Position numbers and translations under genes: made by a program
The notes under the pieces: model-generated
The model's database searches: none
What the model was told of the DNA's origin: nothing
The model's input: only the letters and a program-made list of their open reading frames with translations
Assembly: GCF_002646595.1 (NCBI RefSeq)
Contig: NZ_PDUD01000040.1
Coordinates: 1 to 64,000, forward strand
Origin: Flavilitoribacter nigricans DSM 23189 = NBRC 102662
GTDB taxonomy: Bacteria; Bacteroidota; Bacteroidia; Chitinophagales; Saprospiraceae
DNA length: 64,000 nucleotides
Direction: 5' to 3'
Shown: piece by piece, positions 17,856 through 26,740 of the stretch
Position numbering within the stretch: position 1 is the stretch's first letter
Layout of the letters: every line of letters starts with the position of its first letter

Positions 17856-18364
17856 GAGGGATGAATTGATTAGATCGAGTCTGAAATTTTGGCAGCAAGC
17901 CAAATAGAGTCCGTTATTTGACCAGGCTTGCGGACCGTACCGGAACCCAGCCGTAGCTAAGTGACCGTACCAACCGATAGCACCATCAAATAAACCCTCT
18001 TTACGGGCCAACTGCTAAAAATCAGGAACACTCGTGGATGAAAAAATAGGAACAATCTTTAGAATACATTAAATGACCTTGGGGCAGGTATATCATTCAA
18101 AAAGATGTGCTGCTATTACGGTAATCGGACCAGCGGCCGCGATGTTCGGTAATCGACCGACATTATGGAAATTTCCTATCTGTTCAGATGCCGAAATGAT
18201 ATGGGAAAAGCGGCTTTTGTTACCATAGTCTTGCAAAAGCAGGATTTTTATTCTACATTTGTAGAAACAAATCTATTTTAATAGAAAAATCCACTCCAAA
18301 CAACTGATGATCAATCAGAAGGTATCCCGGAGATCAATGACCGGCACCTCCAAAAAAGAGAAGT
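17856..18364. other. Divergent intergenic region (pao-like operon / M56 peptidase)
   Basis: This 509-base stretch separates the leftward aldehyde oxidoreductase operon from the rightward M56 gene. The right side carries the promoter/operator at 18231-18266. I found no convincing promoter for the leftward operon and no blaI-like repressor gene; the 60 bases before the M56 start encode nothing recognisable. Confidence 0.5.
18231..18266 (+). promoter_or_regulatory. Promoter with BlaI/MecI-type operator over the -7 box
   Basis: TTG (18231-18233), 20 bases, then TACATTTG (18254-18261) exactly fits the Bacteroidota -33/-7 promoter. The -7 box sits inside TTCTACATTTGTAGAA (18251-18266), a perfect 16-base palindrome whose core TACA-NN-TGTA is the BlaI/MecI repressor half-site arrangement. 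A bound repressor would block the promoter of the M56 peptidase gene at 18365. Confidence 0.7.
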
Positions 18365-19558
18365 ATGATCGAATATGTTGTCTTGTCTACCTTCTGCCTG
18401 ACTGTCACCTGGATACTGTACCGTATTGTATTATCCCATCTGCATAGCTTTACCTTCAACCGGATCTATCTCCTCCTATGCCTGATCATTGCTTTCGGCG
18501 CCCCTTTATTAACCTTTGAAATTACAATTCCCACCCAGATGGTCCCGGTGGTTTCTAACCACGAGATTTTAGGTAATGACCTGAAAGGCACAGGTTCCGG
18601 AAGTTCGCTTTCCGGTGAAGGCGGTAGTGCTATTCCCGTATTGTTAATGATCTACTGGATAGGCGTCCTGGTAAAATTGATCAGATTGACGAATAGCATC
18701 AGGAATATTGCCAGCAGGATAAAAAGTTCGGAAATTCAAAGCGTAGGAAACAGCAAACTAGTGTTGCTCAACGAACCAACCCCTATCTATTCCTTTTTTC
18801 ACTTCATTTTCGTTCCCGCCGACCGATGGAGGAACCACAAAATACCGGTCCAAATATTAGAGCACGAACAAGCGCATCAACACCAAAAACACAGCCTGGA
18901 TATTTTGTTTATCGAATGTCTCGGTCTGCTATTCTGGTACCAACCCCTGCTTTATTTTTTCAAAAGGGCTATCCGGATGAATCACGAATTCCTCTGTGAT
19001 CGATCCGTTTTGCGAAAGCATCGTAATGTGGCTTTGTACCAGCAACTTCTACTGGCTCAGATCGTGAAAGGAAGATCCTTTCCCTTGGCTAGTCCACTAA
19101 ATTTTTCACTTACCAAAAAACGTTTTCTCATGATGAAAATTGAAAGTATTTCCAGTGTAAATTTCTGGCAAAAGTTTACATCGATTATCACCTTATTTGC
19201 CGTGGCCCTCATTTGTTCCTGCACCCTGACTGATCCGCAGAAAGATGCAGTCACGGTCCCTCCGGTTCCGGGAGAATGGACCAATGAAGTGGGAATGGAC
19301 GTCCCCGCTCCGCCGCCGGCTCCGAAAAATGACTTTTTAACCACCCAGTTGCTAAACAAGTGGCAGGATGCCAGTGAATACGCGATCTGGGTAGACGATA
19401 AAAAGATCGCCAACCAAACCCTGGCCTCAATGCAGCCCAAAGATTTTGCGACTTTTAGGGTACTTGGCCATGTCGATGATCCGGTAAGCCGGGTAGATCT
19501 TTACTCCCATGCCTACTACGAAAAGCACCTGAAAAGTGAATTTAAGGGTAAGGAATGA
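18365..19558 (+). CDS. BlaR1/MecR1-like M56 membrane metallopeptidase
   Basis: A 397-residue sensor-peptidase-like protein. Transmembrane helices lie near residues 5-20, 33-50 and 90-108; the zinc motif is HEQAH (167-171) with a third ligand at Glu208 (NHEFLCD), and a fourth helix spans about 266-286. In BlaR1/MecR1 systems the protease domain relieves repression by the BlaI/MecI repressor. The C-terminal 110 residues are outside: a Pro-rich linker, then AIWVDDKKIANQTLASMQPKDFATFRV, a small domain common in Bacteroidota M56 proteins. There is no penicillin-binding sensor domain. The repressor gene usually found directly upstream is missing here, though its operator appears to be present. Confidence 0.85.
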   Translation: MIEYVVLSTFCLTVTWILYRIVLSHLHSFTFNRIYLLLCLIIAFGAPLLTFEITIPTQMVPVVSNHEILGNDLKGTGSGSSLSGEGGSAIPVLLMIYWIGVLVKLIRLTNSIRNIASRIKSSEIQSVGNSKLVLLNEPTPIYSFFHFIFVPADRWRNHKIPVQILEHEQAHQHQKHSLDILFIECLGLLFWYQPLLYFFKRAIRMNHEFLCDRSVLRKHRNVALYQQLLLAQIVKGRSFPLASPLNFSLTKKRFLMMKIESISSVNFWQKFTSIITLFAVALICSCTLTDPQKDAVTVPPVPGEWTNEVGMDVPAPPPAPKNDFLTTQLLNKWQDASEYAIWVDDKKIANQTLASMQPKDFATFRVLGHVDDPVSRVDLYSHAYYEKHLKSEFKGKE

Positions 19559-19700
19559 TATAGGGGCGATTATGAAAAGTGGCAAATTATACTTGACAAC
19601 AGGTGATTTGGTGCATTACAGGAACGTGGCCACATCTCCTTACCAGAAACTCACGTTCACACTTTAAAACATTCACACCTTAGCACATTTAAACAAACAA

Positions 19701-19734
19701 AGACGGTCCCAACCCAATCGGGAAGGAACCGTCT
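19701..19734. terminator. Bidirectional hairpin between convergent genes
   Basis: AGACGGT (19701-19707) and ACCGTCT (19728-19734), extendable with one mismatch, lie between the M56 gene and the convergent DUF1328 gene. On the minus strand the stem is followed by TTTGTTTGTTT, so it mainly suits the DUF1328 transcript. Confidence 0.55.
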
Positions 19735-19826
19735 TCTCCAGACAATTTATCGGAATAAACTATCTGTATTTCGTTACTGTCTATGCCAAAATTGAATATA
19801 TCTTTTTGGCGTTATATTAGTTCTGT

Positions 19827-19991
19827 TTATACTCTTTTCACGGCACCGGACAGTAGAGATACTACCAGCAGTACAATAAATACCCAGAAAAGGATCTTTG
19901 CGATTCCGGCCATAGCACCGGCAAATCCACCAAATCCAAGAACGGCTGCGATAATGGCAACAACGAAGAAAATTAATGCATAACGTAACAT
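19827..19991 (-). CDS. DUF1328 (YtjA-family) small membrane protein
   Basis: A 54-residue peptide read from the ATG at 19989-19991: [20 protein letters not shown] and onward to LLSGAVKRV. It has two hydrophobic helices around a Gly/Ala-rich centre ([18 protein letters not shown]), the signature of the DUF1328/YtjA family of tiny inner-membrane proteins. Length matches the family. The overlapping longer frame on the same strand (19774-20046) has no such character and is a shadow. Function is not established; homologues are often stress-induced. It is monocistronic. Confidence 0.9.
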   Translation of the reverse strand: MLRYALIFFVVAIIAAVLGFGGFAGAMAGIAKILFWVFIVLLVVSLLSGAVKRV

Positions 19992-20174
19992 AATATAATG
20001 GTTTTATCAGGTTAATAAATAGGCATTTCTGAATTTTGAAATACACTACTATAACAAGCAGGATAAAAGCCGTGTTCGGTGAATTTGAAAACTGTTTGTA
20101 AAAATGTTACGGACTGATATGAAATAATTTATCGCTCCCTGGCTTGGGAGTATTTCTAAAATTACCGGTTTATC

Positions 20175-20840
20175 CTATCGGTTTCCGTTTACAATTTTCA
20201 ATAGCTCCTGCGCATTCATATCCTCTACCCTATTGACAAAACCCTTTCCGGGATTCCAGTGGCGGTCCACCGTTGCAATTGTTGATTGAGGGATCGCATC
20301 GCTCAAAGCTTCAATGGTAAGTTTTAGCAGTGCGTCCTTACTCCGGGCAGCGCTGCGCGGGATCGCGATCACAATTCCTTCCCGGATCTCCTTAATGGTT
20401 TCGTGATGATAAACATTGATGAATACATCGGGGCCACGTCCGTTTTTAATGCAGGTATTCCAGTCGGGCGCCCAGATCTCCGTATTGAAGAACTGCAGCT
20501 TCCGGTTCTGGTACGCTATCGACCGGTATTTAGAGGTCCATTTTTGGTTGTTGGTTTCGTTCCATTTCATTCGGCCAAACCCCAACCATTTATTTTCAAA
20601 TTCAAATGACTGATAGGTCCGAATGAAAGCATCATCCCTGCTGGTACGCAGCAAAGTGTCCACTAGCAGATAGAGCCTCTGCCAGTTTTCCCAGAGAAAA
20701 AGTTCCGCTTCGTCGCTGGTATTGATCACCCAGATCTGGTAAGACACCCCAAAAATTGCCTCAAAATCCCGCAGTAAGCGGGACCGAAATCTATCCCAGT
20801 AGCCGCTTCTGTCCTTACCTGCTGATCCGTCGATGGCCAT
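20175..20840 (-). CDS. Conserved-looking hypothetical protein
   Basis: A 221-residue soluble protein with no signal peptide or membrane helix. It is rich in Trp, Arg and aromatic residues (YWDRFRSRLLRDFEAIFG, WLGFGRMKWNETNNQKW). I recognise no family. I start at the ATG at 20840 because the longer frame (to 20975) overlaps the end of the hydrolase gene, while this start leaves a 26-base gap after the hydrolase stop at 20867, consistent with a two-gene operon. Its job may be linked to that secreted hydrolase, but nothing in the sequence says how. Confidence 0.65.
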   Translation of the reverse strand: MAIDGSAGKDRSGYWDRFRSRLLRDFEAIFGVSYQIWVINTSDEAELFLWENWQRLYLLVDTLLRTSRDDAFIRTYQSFEFENKWLGFGRMKWNETNNQKWTSKYRSIAYQNRKLQFFNTEIWAPDWNTCIKNGRGPDVFINVYHHETIKEIREGIVIAIPRSAARSKDALLKLTIEALSDAIPQSTIATVDRHWNPGKGFVNRVEDMNAQELLKIVNGNR

Positions 20841-20866
20841 ATCCGGTATATTAGAGTTTGAAAATC

Positions 20867-21916
20867 TTACCTGCCTACTTTTTTTAAGAAGGCCAGGATG
20901 TCCGAGCGGAACTGTTCGGGTTGGTCCAACTGCATATTGTGGTAGGTGTCTTCGTAGATCAAATGGGTGATCCATTCCGGGTGCTGGTCCCGAAGCGCCC
21001 GGTTCTCATCTTCAAAATCCATCAGCCAGTCTCCGGCCTTTACTGGATCGATGATCAACATCGGCACGTCCAGATTTCGGTAGACGATACTGGGATTGAG
21101 CATGGTGTTACTTGCCTCAAACAGGGGTACGGTGGTGGGCCGGAAAGCGCCGTCCAGCACGTGTTCCAGATTGTCTTCCCATAACCATTGCGCCAGATTG
21201 TAATTAAAACTCCATCCAACCGTATCGATGTACTGGATAGCATTCAGTTTCCTGAAGTGTTTGGAGCTGTCCGGACCGAATTGCAGCGCATCGTAAGCCT
21301 GACGCTGCGTGGGATATGCTTGGCTCACCGGTGCCTCAAATTGTCCGAATCGCTGACCGGCTTCTTCTTCCGACAACTTTTGTACTTCCGTAACCCAGGA
21401 AACCGATCCTCCATCGGCCAGGATCAGCGCTTTCACCCGCTCCGGATAGGCATCGTAAAAAGCCGTGGCGATCGTACCTCCCCTGGACAGACCGCCTACA
21501 ATCGCTCCATCGATAACAAGATGATCCATCAGCATTTTTAGATCGTCAGCGAGATGGTAGATGGAAACCGGATGCTCCGGTATTTTGGTCTGACCGTGTC
21601 CGTAGTAATCCAGCGCGATGACCTGATAGCCACGGGCGGCCAGGATGTCGGCAAAGTCCAGGAAATCATAGGCGTGCCCGTAAGTACCGTGCAGCCAGAT
21701 GAGGGTTTGGCCGGTCCGGGGGCCGATCCGCAGGTAATGTAACCGACCATTAGGCGTCCGGATATAGCCCCCGATTTTTTTCTCAACCTCCAGGTATTGC
21801 TTCAGAGCAAGGTCAAAATCCAGTATCTGCTGATCCGCCGCCGCCTTTTGCGGGAAACCGGAAAGGCTGGTGGTCAGCCACACGATTAAGGCTAGAACAA
21901 ACCTGGAGCGGGCCAT
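20867..21916 (-). CDS. Secreted alpha/beta hydrolase
   Basis: A 349-residue alpha/beta-fold hydrolase with an N-terminal signal peptide (1-27, ending AAA). Oxyanion-hole motif HG at 76-77 (LIWLHGTYGHAYDF), nucleophile elbow GLSRGG with Ser144, and a likely catalytic His in the TYHNMQLDQPEQF segment near the C-terminus complete the catalytic set. It resembles peptidase/esterase members of the AB-hydrolase-1 family (LDYYGHGQT). Substrate cannot be told. First gene of a probable pair with the downstream hypothetical. Confidence 0.88.
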   Translation of the reverse strand: MARSRFVLALIVWLTTSLSGFPQKAAADQQILDFDLALKQYLEVEKKIGGYIRTPNGRLHYLRIGPRTGQTLIWLHGTYGHAYDFLDFADILAARGYQVIALDYYGHGQTKIPEHPVSIYHLADDLKMLMDHLVIDGAIVGGLSRGGTIATAFYDAYPERVKALILADGGSVSWVTEVQKLSEEEAGQRFGQFEAPVSQAYPTQRQAYDALQFGPDSSKHFRKLNAIQYIDTVGWSFNYNLAQWLWEDNLEHVLDGAFRPTTVPLFEASNTMLNPSIVYRNLDVPMLIIDPVKAGDWLMDFEDENRALRDQHPEWITHLIYEDTYHNMQLDQPEQFRSDILAFLKKVGR

Positions 21917-22193
21917 ACTTTAAGATGGTTTGAGGGTTATGCAGAATTACCATTGTAGAAAATCGTCTCTAAGATAAGCAAGGTACAAACTTCCGCAAGC
22001 TGATCTTTTGAAAGTACGGTTTTGAGCAAAGTTCAATATCCCTAATGAGGATTCACGCCTTTCGTCAATCCTATCGGCTCGTCCGTCTATTCATCTTGTG
22101 CTTTGCTGGGCAAGCCCGGAAATTGAGCCCCGATCATACACCTGAAAAGCACCTTACTGCACCCAGGTTTTTTACTCATCTGAAATCTCTAAA

Positions 22194-22583
22194 ATGGATC
22201 AGGACCTCCGCAAAAAGGCCAAGAAAAAAGTAGAAGCAAAAATGGCCTTTTTCATCTGTGCTATTGTGTTTTCCTTCACGACGATAATCTTACTGATGTT
22301 GAGTTTTTACTTACCGTCGGTCGGTTTTTGGCTAAGATTACCTATCCCCGCTTTCGTTATGGTATTGGCTATTCTTTATCTGTCTGCCTTCGGTTTACCC
22401 AACTCGGGAGCCCTCTCCAAAGAATGGCAAAGAGAAGAAGTTGAAAAGGAAATGATCAGACTCTACCGGCAAAAAAGAGCCGATCTCCCGCCTTTGGAAG
22501 AAATGTCCGAATCCGAAATACTCGAATTAAAAGAAATGGAAGCCTTGCACAAAAAATGGGATTGGAGTGAAGACTATGTTTAA
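22194..22583 (+). CDS. 2TM domain protein
   Basis: A 129-residue membrane protein with two transmembrane helices (about residues 18-40 and 49-67) separated by a very short loop, a basic N-terminus (KKAKKKVEAK) and an acidic, coiled C-terminal tail (EWQREEVEKEMIRLYRQK). This is the layout of the 2TM family common in Bacteroidota, which occurs either alone or fused to LytTR sensors; function unknown. It stands alone, convergent with the next gene. Confidence 0.75.
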   Translation: MDQDLRKKAKKKVEAKMAFFICAIVFSFTTIILLMLSFYLPSVGFWLRLPIPAFVMVLAILYLSAFGLPNSGALSKEWQREEVEKEMIRLYRQKRADLPPLEEMSESEILELKEMEALHKKWDWSEDYV

Positions 22584-22641
22584 GGTTTTCCGCTTAGTGG
22601 CTTGTGCCGGATAGGAATATTTCCCAAAACTGCGCAAGCTT

Positions 22642-23436
22642 TTAAGATCCCTGATCTGCCTTTTTGGCGCTTAGTTCCCAATCCGAGCCTTCCGTCAGAT
22701 CGTACGAACTTTGGGCAGCCGCTATTCCAATGATCAGGAGCACCAGGCCAATCAAAAGGAGCGTATAGCCAAAAGTGATCAGCGCGATCGCCGCGGCGGT
22801 CGCAGCGGCACTGGTTGCGCAACCTGATGTCTGATTAGCTGATTTTTTCTCCTGGCCCCCGCGAACGAAAAAAGGAATCGAAATGATCAGGAATATGGCC
22901 CCGATCACCCGAACGATCGCGGCACCGCTTGATTTTTTACTGATCCGAAAAACATCATTGATCGGGACTTCAACTATTTCTCCACTTTTTTTGCTGATAA
23001 CGACACTGTTCTCCTGAATATCCACAAGTTTACCTTCAATCTTTTGGCTAGCACCTTTGGACAGGACCGCCACCTTTTGACCGATCCGGATATAGCGAAC
23101 CTTATTGGCTTTTCGCTTGTGGGTCAGTACCAGCGCTCTACCATTAGGGATCCGTTGGGACTTCCCCTTAAATTGACGCCGGGCAGCTTTTTTCATTTTT
23201 CGCCGGAAAATCCAAAGCCCAACCCTTTCCATGAACCTCAGTTTCCGCCCCAGTTGCTTTTCCAGAGTTTTAATATGGATCGATGAGTTATTTAAACCTT
23301 GCTGATCCAAGAGATTTAACGAGAGGAGTGAAAGTTCGGATTTGAATTGGACGGGATGGTGATACACCACTGCATTGGTGCCCGTCGGCAGCACGAGGCC
23401 GGTGATCAGCGTAGTGAGTAGGATCAGGGTTCGCAA
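22642..23436 (-). CDS. Secreted/membrane protein of unknown function
   Basis: A 264-residue protein with an N-terminal signal (1-22), a basic region (about 60-115, FRRKMKKAARRQFKGKSQR), a beta-rich SH3-like stretch (IRIGQKVAVLSKGASQKIEGKLVDIQENSVVI), then two hydrophobic helices (about 172-190 and 214-242). The middle stretch looks like a small beta-barrel that reads surface charge or RNA in other proteins, but this is only a resemblance. No family recognised. It has its own promoter region; the neighbours are unrelated. Confidence 0.7.
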   Translation of the reverse strand: MRTLILLTTLITGLVLPTGTNAVVYHHPVQFKSELSLLSLNLLDQQGLNNSSIHIKTLEKQLGRKLRFMERVGLWIFRRKMKKAARRQFKGKSQRIPNGRALVLTHKRKANKVRYIRIGQKVAVLSKGASQKIEGKLVDIQENSVVISKKSGEIVEVPINDVFRISKKSSGAAIVRVIGAIFLIISIPFFVRGGQEKKSANQTSGCATSAAATAAAIALITFGYTLLLIGLVLLIIGIAAAQSSYDLTEGSDWELSAKKADQGS

Positions 23437-23528
23437 GGTGTTAGGTTTGGGTTAGGTTAAGCCTTGGTATAAGATAAGGGTAAATTTTCGTTTCGGAAAA
23501 TTCATTAAGTAAATTCTATAATGAAGGA

Positions 23529-23558
23529 AAGCGGTTCGAGCATTACCCCAAACCGCTT
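23529..23558 (-). terminator. Hairpin after the ARPP-1 gene
   Basis: AAGCGGTT (23529-23536) and AACCGCTT (23551-23558), with further weak pairing outward, begin 46 bases past the stop of the gene at 23604. On the minus strand it reads AAGCGGTTTGGGG, the same opening as the hairpins at 5236 and 62529. Confidence 0.55.
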
Positions 23559-23603
23559 CCAGGCAAGTATAAGTTATCGGTGAAAAACGATTAGTTGAGC
23601 TCA

Positions 23604-24563
23604 CTAACCGATGTACCGCCCCGGATTATCGATCATGGAACTCGGGAAGGCGTTCCAGTGGACAACTTCTTCGCCGAAGGTCAGCATAGCGGAACCGGCA
23701 TCCGGTCCTTCCAGCCGAAAATCTTTTCCCAGTCCGACCGAAGGGTGTTCGGTGGCGGGCAGGGTCAGCAAATTGTCCAGGAACATTTCGGCTGTTTCCT
23801 CAAAGCCGTCGACCGACCAGCCGGTCTTGATCTCCGTCAGAGCTTCGATCGCATGGCTCTTCAGGAACTTTTCGTGTACATCCGCGTAGGCGGCAAAACG
23901 AGATACATAATCCATCCCGGCCAACTCACCGTTCATAAAGACGATCATTCCCTTTTGTCCTGCCTCCAGTGGAAAGGCCTGGACGTAAGCTGTTATTTGT
24001 TTCTGCTTCAACTCGTAAGCATCTTTCATGGCGTGTGTATCCGAACGTGTAGACCCTCTGAAATGCAGACTTTCCACATCGCGCCAGACTTCTCTTTGTT
24101 CGGCGTCAAAACCTCTCGCCTGCTTCAGGTTGGAGCTTACCCGGTGGTTTTTGCTCACCCGGGCTCTCGAAGACATCACAATACCGGAGTCGGAAAACGA
24201 CCGGCTGTTGTACCGCCAACGTCCCTGCTCCGTGCAGCTCACCGGGATCTTGGTGGTAGTTCCGGCCGCCAGCAAAATGGAAGTATTGGCGATCCGGTTC
24301 TGCTTAGCGCCGGCCAGTTCTTCCCCATCAACGATCAGGACTGGTAATTCCGAGTGGTTGACAACATTCAGATCAGGTACGGATCCGGCCTCACTGATTT
24401 CCTGGATCTCGATCAGTTTTTTAGTCAAAGCTGTTTTCATGCCCAGATAATTCAAGGCACTATCCTGACTACTGATCAAAGGGAAAATACATAGGTTCTC
24501 GTAGGTAACGGCAGGTCCGATGTGGATCTTCTCCCGGGTCTGCTTGAATGTCGTTTTCATCAT
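23604..24563 (-). CDS. ARPP-1 (DUF6569-like) domain protein
   Basis: A 319-residue cytosolic protein. The stretch VDGEELAGAKQNRIANTSILL (79-98) followed by KIPVSCTEQGRW (105-116) and a C-terminal GxxVHWNAFP is the signature I associate with the ARPP-1 domain (ARG and Rhodanese-Phosphatase-superfamily-associated Protein), predicted from comparative genomics to act in ADP-ribose metabolism and virus-host conflict. Catalysis is not established. The gene is monocistronic here with no ADP-ribosyl-transferase or macrodomain neighbour. Two adjacent Met codons open the frame. Confidence 0.75.
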   Translation of the reverse strand: MMKTTFKQTREKIHIGPAVTYENLCIFPLISSQDSALNYLGMKTALTKKLIEIQEISEAGSVPDLNVVNHSELPVLIVDGEELAGAKQNRIANTSILLAAGTTTKIPVSCTEQGRWRYNSRSFSDSGIVMSSRARVSKNHRVSSNLKQARGFDAEQREVWRDVESLHFRGSTRSDTHAMKDAYELKQKQITAYVQAFPLEAGQKGMIVFMNGELAGMDYVSRFAAYADVHEKFLKSHAIEALTEIKTGWSVDGFEETAEMFLDNLLTLPATEHPSVGLGKDFRLEGPDAGSAMLTFGEEVVHWNAFPSSMIDNPGRYIG

Positions 24564-24824
24564 AGTAGGATGGATTTAATTTAAAAAATGAACCTAACGT
24601 ACAAGCGGTCTGGGTACTCCAAACCGGTCTGCGTCAAGTTTAGCTTTGACTGATCAGTAAAGGTTCTAATCGCTAAATGCGGGGATTAGTTCCCGTTCCT
24701 GGTACAGCTCCAGCCTTTTTCCTACTGGTAATGAATTGAAAATGAGACCTTGGAGGTAATGGGGTTCTCCTACATTCATTCTTTTGAAGTACCGAAGGAT
24801 TCAGATACGCAGAGTATGGATCAC

Positions 24825-25742
24825 TCACCTCACCGCCACCGGTACAATAGTATATCCCCGTTCTTCTAACTGCGCGATCAGCCCACATTCAAACATCAAA
24901 TGGCTCAGTCCTACCGCAATAAAACAGTTATTGGTTTTCAAATAGGGCTCGATTTCTGCCATCCAACGCTCGTTTCGGTCCGTTAAGACCAAACGATTTT
25001 GACAGGCCTGGGTAAGCCGGTAATCAAAATCCATCTTTCGGTACCATTCTATTTCCCGACAGTTATCATCACTTTTACGCCTGAGGCGATCAATGATCGC
25101 GGCTAGTCTCTTTTTATGCACTTTTCGGGGCATCCCCCGTACATCGCGATTGATCAGTTCGATCTGTTCTTCGGTAGTTTCCAGTCCGACCATTCTTATC
25201 CGATGGGCTTCCGCCAGACTACCGATATAATCGTCGAGAGTTAGATGGCTGTCCGTCGGATCTTTACTGAGGCAGACTTTCTCTTTGTAATATCTGCTCA
25301 AAACGGTATGCAGTTCCGTGGGCGTCATTTTTTGGAGATCGACCGGACTTGCCGCCAGAACATTGCTGACGAAAGCCAGATCGGAATGGTTCAAAAACTT
25401 CTTCCAGGAAGTGGTTGAAGTCCTTAGGTTGATAATGTCTTCGGCGCGGTGACCGGGAATATTCAGATTTTCCTTGATGAGCAGATCGGAGCTCCCGAGG
25501 GCATCACCCGCGTGCTGCAGTTCGTTAAAAAAAGACTCCCCAAAAGCGTGATGGGTGCCGAAAAGATAGGAGATTTGATCCCGATCGGGGTGCGTCACCC
25601 GAAACAAGATCGTATTGGTCTTCAGCGTATCGGGGAGAAGGGCTGCTTTGCCGTCGGTTATACCGGTAAACATGGCGATCCCTACTATCAAAAGGGAAAC
25701 TCTTATCATTTCGATCATTACTTTAGCTTGTTTTATTACCAA
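24825..25742 (-). CDS. TraB/GumN-family protein
   Basis: A 305-residue protein with a signal-like N-terminus (MIRVSLLIVGIAMFTG) and the TraB/GumN hallmarks: YLFGTHH at 59-65 near the N-terminus and FIAVGLSHLMFECGLIAQLEERGY near the C-terminus (from 274). Family members resemble metal-dependent (Tiki-like) proteases; the paired GTHH and GxxH motifs fit a metal site. Start could be at any of three Met codons before the signal. Divergent from the AlkB-like gene, so the two may share a control region. Confidence 0.85.
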   Translation of the reverse strand: MVIKQAKVMIEMIRVSLLIVGIAMFTGITDGKAALLPDTLKTNTILFRVTHPDRDQISYLFGTHHAFGESFFNELQHAGDALGSSDLLIKENLNIPGHRAEDIINLRTSTTSWKKFLNHSDLAFVSNVLAASPVDLQKMTPTELHTVLSRYYKEKVCLSKDPTDSHLTLDDYIGSLAEAHRIRMVGLETTEEQIELINRDVRGMPRKVHKKRLAAIIDRLRRKSDDNCREIEWYRKMDFDYRLTQACQNRLVLTDRNERWMAEIEPYLKTNNCFIAVGLSHLMFECGLIAQLEERGYTIVPVAVR

Positions 25743-25887
25743 AGACCGGGAACGGATCGAATAGTTGAAAAACCCTCAGTTGGGACTTCATTTTGGGGAA
25801 GTATTAAGCACGGTACGGTGGAAACTTATCCGGCTAAATTTCCGTTGCTTCTTGCAGCGTATTCATTCATACTTCAAACCAGACCAA

Positions 25888-26505
25888 ATGAGCCAGTTGG
25901 ATCTTTTTGCTGCTGATCAGAGCAATGAATTTGAAAAGCTATTCCTGGATAGTGATCATTTCATTGAAAAATACCACCAGGTCGATCGCTTCAAACTGGA
26001 TCAACCGGATTTTGCTGCACTTTGGCGGGAGCACCCCGATGACTTTCACGAAGTAGTCATACACGGCAAGCGCGTACCTACGCCGAGATGGCAACAGGCT
26101 TACGGCAAAAATTACGAATATACCGGCTCCAGGAACAATGCCCTGCCGATCCACGCCGGGCACCAAAAATATCTCCAATGGTGTCAGGAAAATATCCACC
26201 CGGAATTAAACAGTTTGCTCATCAACTGGTACGATGGTAGTTCGAAACACTACATCGGTCGGCACCGCGATTCTACCAAAGGGCTGGTACCCGGAACGCC
26301 CATTGTAACCATATCCCACGGAGAAACCCGGATTTTTCGCTTTCGACCATTCCGGGGAGAGGGCTTCCTGGATTTTCCGGTCGTCAACGGCGATGTACTG
26401 ATCATTCCCTGGGACACCAATAAACACTTTACCCATGAGGTACCCCATTTTACAAAATATACCGGCCGGCGCATTTCCGTTACCTTACGGGCCTACGGAT
26501 CCTGA
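25888..26505 (+). CDS. AlkB-like 2-oxoglutarate/Fe(II) dioxygenase
   Basis: A 205-residue oxygenase that, by family, repairs alkylated DNA/RNA bases or hydroxylates related substrates using 2-oxoglutarate. Iron ligands are His126 and Asp128 (HRD) and His183 (FTHEVP); the 2-oxoglutarate-binding Arg pair is in RRISVTLR (194-201). NWYDGSSKHYIGRHRD matches the family's substrate-strand region. I start at the ATG at 25888; the upstream 41 residues in frame overlap the promoter of the divergent gene and are not family-like. Whether it is a DNA-repair AlkB or a diverged member cannot be decided. Confidence 0.87.
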   Translation: MSQLDLFAADQSNEFEKLFLDSDHFIEKYHQVDRFKLDQPDFAALWREHPDDFHEVVIHGKRVPTPRWQQAYGKNYEYTGSRNNALPIHAGHQKYLQWCQENIHPELNSLLINWYDGSSKHYIGRHRDSTKGLVPGTPIVTISHGETRIFRFRPFRGEGFLDFPVVNGDVLIIPWDTNKHFTHEVPHFTKYTGRRISVTLRAYGS

Positions 26506-26677
26506 TCTCCGGCCGATCTCGTAATTTTTTTAATCTCTCCATAGGTAACTTTCACCAAAAAGAGCTTCTCAAATAGCGATTTGGCTTAATATACCCCTGT
26601 TATTGAACCAATTCCCACCCTTTTTCAATATTCCCTTCAGCTACCTTTGATCCAATAATTATTTTGATCGAAGCTAT

Positions 26678-26717
26678 AAAATCAGTCAATGATTTCGCAA
26701 AATCGGTCAAATGATTT
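26678..26717 (+). promoter_or_regulatory. Two tandem 17-18-base operators
   Basis: AAATCA-GTCAA-TGATTT (26679-26695) is a perfect inverted repeat, repeated 21 bases later as AAATCG-GTCAAA-TGATTT (26700-26717). They end 23 bases before the ATG of the large T9SS protein. Spacing of two helical turns suggests cooperative binding of a dimeric regulator, probably a repressor at the transcript start. Confidence 0.5.
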
Positions 26718-26740
26718 GATTTTACCACAAAAATAAGACC

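Noticed and set aside
18305-18364. Possible remnant of a blaI repressor gene before the M56 gene
   Set aside because: The short frames there do not contain BlaI winged-helix residues.
22045-22233. 62-codon frame before the 2TM gene
   Set aside because: It overlaps the start of the 2TM gene and has no domain or signal; probably leader sequence.
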